Shown: piece after piece, positions 14,628-17,935 of the stretch
Numbering within the stretch: position 1 is the first letter of the stretch
Layout of the letters: each line of letters starts with the position of its first letter
Assembly (NCBI GenBank): GCA_964521405.1
Contig: CAZFRR010000014.1
Location: 1-17,935, forward strand
Length of the DNA: 17,935 bases
Direction: 5' to 3'
Source: SG8-41 sp964521405
Lineage (GTDB): Bacteria > Pseudomonadota > Gammaproteobacteria > Burkholderiales > SG8-41
The notes under the pieces: generated by a model
The model's input: only the letters and a program-made list of their open reading frames with translations
What the model was told of the DNA's origin: nothing
The model's database searches: none
Translations under genes and position numbers: made by a program

Positions 14628-15143
14628 TCACGGAATATTAGCAGACCCCATTTGTGACGCGCCGGGCTCGCTCCCGGTCGCCACGCCGGCAACATCGCGC
14701 GCCGAGCGGCTCAGGAAGCGGTCCAGCTGATCCGCGAAACGCTTGCGATCGGCTTGGTCCAGGGGATCCGGGCCGCCGGTCTGGATGCCGCTGCTGCGCA
14801 ACGCTTCCAGAAAATCGCGCATCGATAGGTGCTCGCGGACGTTCTCGGTGGTGTAGAACTCGCCGCGGGGATTTAACGCGTGGCCACCGCGCGCAATGAT
14901 ATCGGCAGCGAGCGGGATATCGGCGGTGATGACGAGATCCCCCGGCTCGAGCCGCCGCGCGATCTCGTTGTCGGCAACATCGAGCCCGCGCGCCACCTGC
15001 ACCATCCGGATGAAACGTGAGGACGGCGTGCGCAGCGGCTTGTTCGCGACCAGCGTCATCGGCAGCTGCAGCCGCTCCGCCGCGCGGTACAGGATCTCCT
15101 TGATGACCCCCGGGCAGGCGTCGGCGTCGACCCAGATGTGCAT
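14628..15143 (-). CDS. yaiI: UPF0178 (DUF188) family protein, YaiI-like
   Basis: A 171-residue protein of the UPF0178 family. The N-terminal VDADACP (5-11), VANKPLRTPSS, ITADIPLAA and ALNPRGEFYTTENV match the family well. The fold is thought to be PIN/NYN nuclease-like with conserved aspartates, but no firm biochemical role is known. It is about 20 residues longer than E. coli YaiI, because of a low-complexity C-terminal tail (GVATGSEPGASQMGS). It lies 64 bp downstream of the RRM gene on the same strand and 63 bp upstream of the Bug pseudogene. The alternative frame over the same region is a shadow. Confidence 0.92.
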   Translation of the reverse strand: MHIWVDADACPGVIKEILYRAAERLQLPMTLVANKPLRTPSSRFIRMVQVARGLDVADNEIARRLEPGDLVITADIPLAADIIARGGHALNPRGEFYTTENVREHLSMRDFLEALRSSGIQTGGPDPLDQADRKRFADQLDRFLSRSARDVAGVATGSEPGASQMGSANIP

Positions 15144-15207
15144 TCAAGCGCTCCCGATCTGGAAACGGCCTTTTAGCACCTCATCCCTCATCCCTGAGCG
15201 TAGCTGG

Positions 15208-15471
15208 CTATCGCCGCCGGCCGCGCTCGACACGGGGCCGCGCCTCGTTCACCGTCAGCGGCCGCCCGGCGAGTTCCTTGCCGTTCAACCCGGCGATCGC
15301 GGCGCGCGTATGCGCTCTTCCGGGCATCTCGACGAAGCCGAACCCCTTCAACTTGCCGGTGAAGAGCTCCCGTACCAGTTGCACCGACTCGACCTGGCCG
15401 AACGGCTTGAACAGCTGCTCGATATCCGTTTCGGTCACGTCGGGACCGAGGTTGCCCACAAAAATGTTCAT
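15208..15471 (-). CDS. single-RRM RNA-binding protein
   Basis: An 87-residue protein consisting of one RNA recognition motif: RNP2 IFVGNL (3-8), RNP1 KGFGFVEM (42-49), and the typical AIAGLNGKELAGRPLTVNEA end, followed by an Arg-rich tail (RPRVERGRRR). Small single-RRM proteins of this kind bind single-stranded RNA and occur in cyanobacteria and many proteobacteria, often cold-induced. The start at 15471 is chosen because GGAG lies 5 nt upstream and the domain begins immediately; a frame from 15507 would add an unlikely leader. It follows the cold-shock protein gene on the same strand, separated by two hairpins. Confidence 0.92.
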   Translation of the reverse strand: MNIFVGNLGPDVTETDIEQLFKPFGQVESVQLVRELFTGKLKGFGFVEMPGRAHTRAAIAGLNGKELAGRPLTVNEARPRVERGRRR

Positions 15472-15514
15472 GTCGACTCCTGCAAAAGGCGGTTGGGACA
15501 AGCCCACGAAACGA

Positions 15515-15534
15515 AACCCCGCCGAAGCGGGGTT
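15515..15534 (-). terminator. intrinsic terminator with UUCG loop
   Basis: On the minus strand, AACCCCGC-TTCG-GCGGGGTT forms a perfect 8-bp stem with a stable UUCG tetraloop, followed by TCGTTTCG. It lies downstream of the cold-shock gene and is a good candidate for its terminator, with partial readthrough into the RRM gene possible. Confidence 0.65.
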
Positions 15535-15544
15535 GCGCTGTTGC

Positions 15545-15566
15545 GCGCCGGAATACCATCCGGCGC
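15545..15566 (-). terminator. second hairpin after the cold-shock gene
   Basis: GCGCCGGA and TCCGGCGC arms (8 bp, 6-nt loop), beginning 6 bp after the csp stop codon and just before the UUCG hairpin. It could protect the csp mRNA 3' end or act with the next hairpin. Confidence 0.5.
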
Positions 15567-15572
15567 GGTATT

Positions 15573-15779
15573 TCAGGCAGCCTTCAAATTGGTCGCCGAG
15601 GACTTGCCGTTCTTGCCCGTCTGCACTTCGAACGAGACCTTCTGGTTCTCGGACAAGGTGCCGAGACCGGCGCTTTCTACTGCAGAGATGTGCACGAATA
15701 CGTCCTTCGAGCCGTCATCCGGCTGGATGAAGCCAAAGCCTTTGCTGCTGTTGAAGAATTTTACGGTTCCGGTGGGCAT
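15573..15779 (-). CDS. CspA-family cold-shock protein
   Basis: A 68-residue single cold-shock domain, an OB-fold nucleic-acid chaperone. It contains TGTVKFFNSSKGFGFI with RNP1 KGFGFI (13-18) and RNP2 DVFVHI (26-31), then the family ending VSFEVQTGKNGKSSATNLKA. The start at 15779 has GGAGG 4 nt upstream; a longer open frame to 16142 is rejected because the fold begins here. The 194 bp upstream before the next gene contain no gene and could supply the long 5' leader that regulates many csp mRNAs. Two hairpins and an RRM gene follow. CspA versus a constitutive paralogue cannot be decided from sequence. Confidence 0.95.
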   Translation of the reverse strand: MPTGTVKFFNSSKGFGFIQPDDGSKDVFVHISAVESAGLGTLSENQKVSFEVQTGKNGKSSATNLKAA

Positions 15780-15973
15780 GGTGGCCTCCAGTTGTGTTGC
15801 CTCGCGCGAAGTGCCCGAAGCATCAAATAATCGATGGGAGGGACCGAAATGCCAGCCGAAAAGAGACCGCGGACAGACCCAGAGCGAATTCGACCCCGGC
15901 ATTATGGCCCCAAAGCAACTCCGGGGATAGGGGGCGCGCGGCCGGGAGAGGATCAGCGCAAAAACGCGCCGGG
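15780..15973 (-). other. intergenic region/possible csp leader
   Basis: There is no gene in these 194 bp. On the minus strand a CATAAT box at about 15903-15908 is a possible -10 element, but I see no matching -35. The stretch around 15880-15910 has an 8-bp palindrome CGAATTCG flanked by GACCCAGAG and ACCCCGG. This resembles pieces of dispersed REP-type repeats, but it is too short for a firm call. Confidence 0.3.
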
Positions 15974-16219
15974 TCAGGATTTCCCGCCGATTTCCGCCAG
16001 CTGCAGCATCGGCACCGGCGGCGCGTTCCAGACTTCGCTGAAAGTGACGCTGTCGGGAGCCACCAGCCAGGTCCTGGATGCGAGGTCGAATTTCTCGATG
16101 CGACCGGAACCATCTTTCAGGGAAATGATGCGGGCGAAGCAACTGCGCAATTTTTTGGGCCCGACCAGCACCCGGCCGGCAACATGGTCCACGTGCATCA
16201 TCCGTGTTTCCGCTTTCAT
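15974..16219 (-). CDS. hypothetical protein, 81 aa
   Basis: Unrecognised small protein starting MKAETRMMHVDHVAGRVLVG. It has beta-type segments (GRVLVGPKKLRSC, FARIISLKDGSGRIEKFDLA, RTWLVAPDSVTF) and no membrane or signal segment, so it is probably cytoplasmic. An AGGAGG 10 nt upstream of the ATG overlaps the stop codon of the preceding 60-aa gene, which argues that both are real and translated from one mRNA. Function unknown. Confidence 0.65.
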   Translation of the reverse strand: MKAETRMMHVDHVAGRVLVGPKKLRSCFARIISLKDGSGRIEKFDLASRTWLVAPDSVTFSEVWNAPPVPMLQLAEIGGKS

Positions 16220-16233
16220 GCTTTCAGATCCTC

Positions 16234-16416
16234 CTAACCCAGCTTGGCCAGCGCAATCCGGCCCCGGTTGGTAAGCGCGTAGCCGCCGACCGTGCGCTCG
16301 ACGAGCCCTCTCGTTAGCAGCCGGGTCCCGATCGCCTCGGGAACCGCTTCCTTCTGCGTCTTCAGGGTAAGCTCCTGGAGCCAGTGCAACTCGTCGAATC
16401 CAACCGCTTGTTCCAT
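16234..16416 (-). CDS. small hypothetical protein, winged-helix-like, 60 aa
   Basis: A 60-residue protein starting MEQAVGFDELHWLQELTLKT. The pattern is helix, helix (EAIGTRLLTRGLVE), then a short hairpin GGYALTNRGRIALAKLG. This resembles a minimal winged helix of the kind found in MarR/PadR-like regulators or adaptors, where the LTxxG wing motif is common. No catalytic residues are visible. An AGGA lies 8 nt before the ATG. It is the first gene of a two-gene unit with the 81-aa gene: the next ribosome binding site overlaps its stop. It may be a small regulator, but the call is structural guesswork. Confidence 0.6.
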   Translation of the reverse strand: MEQAVGFDELHWLQELTLKTQKEAVPEAIGTRLLTRGLVERTVGGYALTNRGRIALAKLG

Positions 16417-16787
16417 CGCAAGCGTCCTGTCAGGCCAGCTCGCGCAGCAATTCCGGCGCCGCGGCCGGCAAAGCTATTCGGGTGATGGACATTCAGATCC
16501 TTTTGGAAACGACTCGCGAAGAAAACCCGGTAGGTTTAATCCCAGGTCCTGACAGCGGGTTCAGGAGCGGCCCGGAACAGAACTGAACGGGCCCAAGGAG
16601 AGGAAACTAAACGCCTCTTCTTCTTATACGCGGTTCAGGCGCAAAGAGCAATCTATATTCACCCCGCGCGTGGCCTCCACTGGCAAAAAAAGCTGCGCCC
16701 ATACCAGGCAGAATTGAAAAATGAGCAGCTTGTCATGTCCCTGCCCTTGCCAGTAATCTTCGAACATCACATCGACCAGAGGAAACC
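16417..16787. other. 371-bp intergenic region between divergent units
   Basis: I find no credible gene here. Contents seen: a GGCCCG...CGGGCC inverted repeat (16569-16593, 13-nt loop), and a weak candidate promoter for the cupin gene (TTGTCA at 16730-16735, then TAATCT at 16754-16759 with an 18-bp gap). It should hold promoters for both the cupin gene and the minus-strand small-gene pair. Confidence 0.35.
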
Positions 16788-17369
16788 ATGGCGGAATTCA
16801 TCAGACGCGTAGTCACCGGGCACGACAAGAACGGCAAGGCCATCATCCTCTCCGACGGCCCCTGCACGTCGATCCGGACTCATCCGAACCGCCCCGGCCA
16901 CAAGTCCACCGACATCTGGAAAACGACCGCCATGCCGGTGCCGATCGCCCGCCAAGAACCCGATCCCACCCACGGGCCCCGCGACTTCGTCCCCGTGATG
17001 GGCACCAAGATCCGCATCAGCGAGATTCCGCCGGAACCCGAGGCGTTCAAGACCCTGACCCCGGAACAGGCGCGCGAATTCTTCAAGGAGGGCGGCAACC
17101 CGCAGGCCTCGACCTTCGGGCAGAACCAGCGCCACCCCTTCATGCACCGCACCGAGTCGGTGGACTACGCCGTGGTGCTGGAGGGCGAGATCGTCATGCT
17201 GCTCGACGACCAGGACGTGCATCTTAAAGCGGGCGACATCGTGATCCAGCGCGGCACCAATCATGCGTGGAGCAACCGCTCGGGCAAGCCGGTGAAGATG
17301 CTCTACATCCTGATCGACGGCAAGTTCGAGCCGGAACTGGCGCAGTACTCGCAGGGCCGGCACCAGTGA
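16788..17369 (+). CDS. cupin-domain protein
   Basis: A 193-residue protein with a C-terminal cupin barrel. Motif 1 is RHPFMHRTESVDYAVVLEGE, with H116, H120, D126 and E133 as candidate metal ligands or neighbours. Motif 2 is GDIVIQRGTNHAWSN with H159. The N-terminal part (IILSDGPCTSIRTHPNRPGH) is typical of a group of proteobacterial single cupins with unknown substrate, related to ring-opening dioxygenases and isomerases. GAGGA lies 4 nt before the ATG. It is monocistronic here, followed by a repeat and a gene remnant. Function within aromatic or organic-acid metabolism is plausible given the neighbourhood, but unproven. Confidence 0.88.
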   Translation: MAEFIRRVVTGHDKNGKAIILSDGPCTSIRTHPNRPGHKSTDIWKTTAMPVPIARQEPDPTHGPRDFVPVMGTKIRISEIPPEPEAFKTLTPEQAREFFKEGGNPQASTFGQNQRHPFMHRTESVDYAVVLEGEIVMLLDDQDVHLKAGDIVIQRGTNHAWSNRSGKPVKMLYILIDGKFEPELAQYSQGRHQ

Positions 17370-17390
17370 GGCAAAGCTGGAAAAAAAATA

Positions 17391-17418
17391 GACAGGATTT
17401 ACATGATTAACAAGATTA
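17391..17418 (+). repeat. 9-bp-period ACAGGATT repeat
   Basis: ACAGGATTT, ACATGATTA and ACAAGATTA stand in tandem just after the cupin gene. This matches the common dispersed GACAGGATTTACAGGATT-type bacterial intergenic repeat. Like the CACAGAG elements near 1.1 kb, it has a 9-bp period. Confidence 0.6.
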
Positions 17419-17451
17419 GAACGAATGTCAGATCTTGAGGAGAAGCTGTCT

Positions 17452-17676
17452 ATGGCTAGCCTGGAAGCACACTATTCTGCCCGCGACATCGAGGCGCGAA
17501 TCCTGGCGGCCGTCCGCGCGGCCGGATTGAATCCCGAGCAACGCCTGTCGCCCGAGGAGCTGGGGGCGCTTGATCATTTCCACACGGGCGGACTCCGCGC
17601 TTCACGCGAGTTGCTAGAGCTGGACCGTTCACGTGAGCGATTTCAGCAATCTTCAACAACCTTCACCCTTCGTTGA
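17452..17676 (+). pseudogene. 5' remnant of SAM-dependent methyltransferase gene
   Basis: A 74-residue open frame whose first ~58 residues match the N-terminal helical region of a class I SAM-dependent methyltransferase group: LEAHYSARDIEARILAAVRA, then LSPEELGALDHFHTGGLRAS and RELLEL. In intact proteins this leads directly into the VLDVGxGxGG SAM-binding strand. Here homology stops at about 17624 and unrelated DRSRERFQQ sequence runs to a stop, so the catalytic domain is missing. AGGAG lies 9 nt before the ATG at 17452; an upstream ATG at 17425 is also in frame. It is most likely a deletion remnant, and the downstream P450 gene faces it. Confidence 0.7.
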
Positions 17677-17694
17677 ACGATGCGCTCATCGTTC
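17675..17694. terminator. hairpin between convergent genes
   Basis: A perfect 8-bp stem GAACGATG/CATCGTTC with a CGCT loop, followed on the plus strand by TTCTCCT. It overlaps the stop of the methyltransferase remnant and lies downstream of the convergent P450 gene, so it may serve both directions. Confidence 0.5.
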
Positions 17695-17757
17695 TTCTCC
17701 TAATTCCGGACGCACCATCCCGGCAAGCGCCGAGGCGCAGACAGGGACGCGAGCGCC

Positions 17758-17935
17758 CTACGCGACGCGCCGCAGGGTGAGCCGTCGGGGACCGCGCACG
17801 AGGAAGGAGTCGACGTACTCGAGCCGGGGCTCGCTCCGCACCCGACGCGGCAGTTCGTCGAGGAGCGCCTCGAGCGCGACGCGCGCTTCGAGGCGAGCCA
17901 GCGAGGCCCCCAGGCAGAAGTGATTCCCGAGGCCG
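17758..17935 (-). CDS. cytochrome P450, C-terminal end (partial)
   Basis: The minus strand, read from the window edge, encodes 58 residues ending at TAG (17760..17758). It begins GLGNHFCLGASLARLEARVA, the P450 heme-binding signature (FxxGxHxCLGxxLARxE). The heme-thiolate Cys is the seventh residue (17916..17914). The remainder (ALEALLDELPRRV, LEYVDSFLVRGPRRLTLRR) is the usual P450 ending, as in soluble bacterial class I enzymes. The rest of the gene, with its start, lies beyond the window. It is absent from start-codon-based predictions because no start is visible. The substrate is unknown; no redox partner is seen here. Confidence 0.9.
   Translation of the reverse strand, partial: GLGNHFCLGASLARLEARVALEALLDELPRRVRSEPRLEYVDSFLVRGPRRLTLRRVA

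Noticed and set aside
15573..16142. 189-codon extension of the cold-shock gene
   Set aside because: The cold-shock domain starts at 15779 with its own GGAGG; the extension overlaps the 81-aa gene out of frame.
17633..17923. Plus-strand 96-codon Arg/Ser-rich frame
   Set aside because: Antisense to the P450 heme-binding region, with no recognisable domain.

Overview
This 17.9 kb window of high-GC DNA looks like a chromosomal accessory or catabolic region of a betaproteobacterium, most likely Burkholderiales. The main reason is five periplasmic Bug/TctC-type solute-binding proteins in one stretch, an expansion typical of that group. The rest of the content also fits: catabolic enzymes, UPF0178, a single-RRM protein beside a Csp, and REP-like intergenic repeats. 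No tRNA, rRNA, CRISPR or intact transposase gene was seen.

Layout. 1-2.7 kb (minus): a MetE-core-like methyltransferase, an unknown 88-aa gene bracketed by two ~145-bp mutually inverted repeat elements, and a Bug protein. 2.7-4.0 kb: a lipoprotein amino-acid-type binding protein (minus), divergent from a DUF4870 membrane protein (plus). 4.0-6.0 kb: a Bug gene (minus), divergent from a translationally coupled MaoC-RidA pair (plus). 6.0-12.5 kb: seven minus-strand genes. In transcription order these are Bug, CMD-like, VOC/extradiol-dioxygenase-like, RidA-like, a palindromic repeat, beta-hydroxyacid dehydrogenase, acyl-CoA synthetase and Bug. 12.6-13.5 kb (plus): a PuuE/cyclic-imidase-like polysaccharide-deacetylase-fold protein. 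13.6-14.6 kb (minus): a Bug gene with an in-frame amber codon. 14.6-16.4 kb (minus): UPF0178/YaiI, an RRM protein, a cold-shock protein and two small unknown proteins. 16.8-17.9 kb: a cupin (plus), a truncated methyltransferase remnant (plus) and the 3' end of a cytochrome P450 gene (minus, running off the window).

How it may work together (inference): Bug proteins capture carboxylates in the periplasm. The minus-strand block holds enzymes suited to activating (CoA ligase), oxidising (beta-HAD), ring-cleaving (extradiol-type VOC) and processing (RidA, CMD) an organic acid. The divergent cyclic-amide-hydrolase-like gene and the MaoC-RidA pair would fit the same pathway. The substrate cannot be read from sequence, and no TctA/TctB membrane partner is present here. 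Several start sites were moved from the longest ORF to an internal codon with a Shine-Dalgarno sequence; each case is explained.
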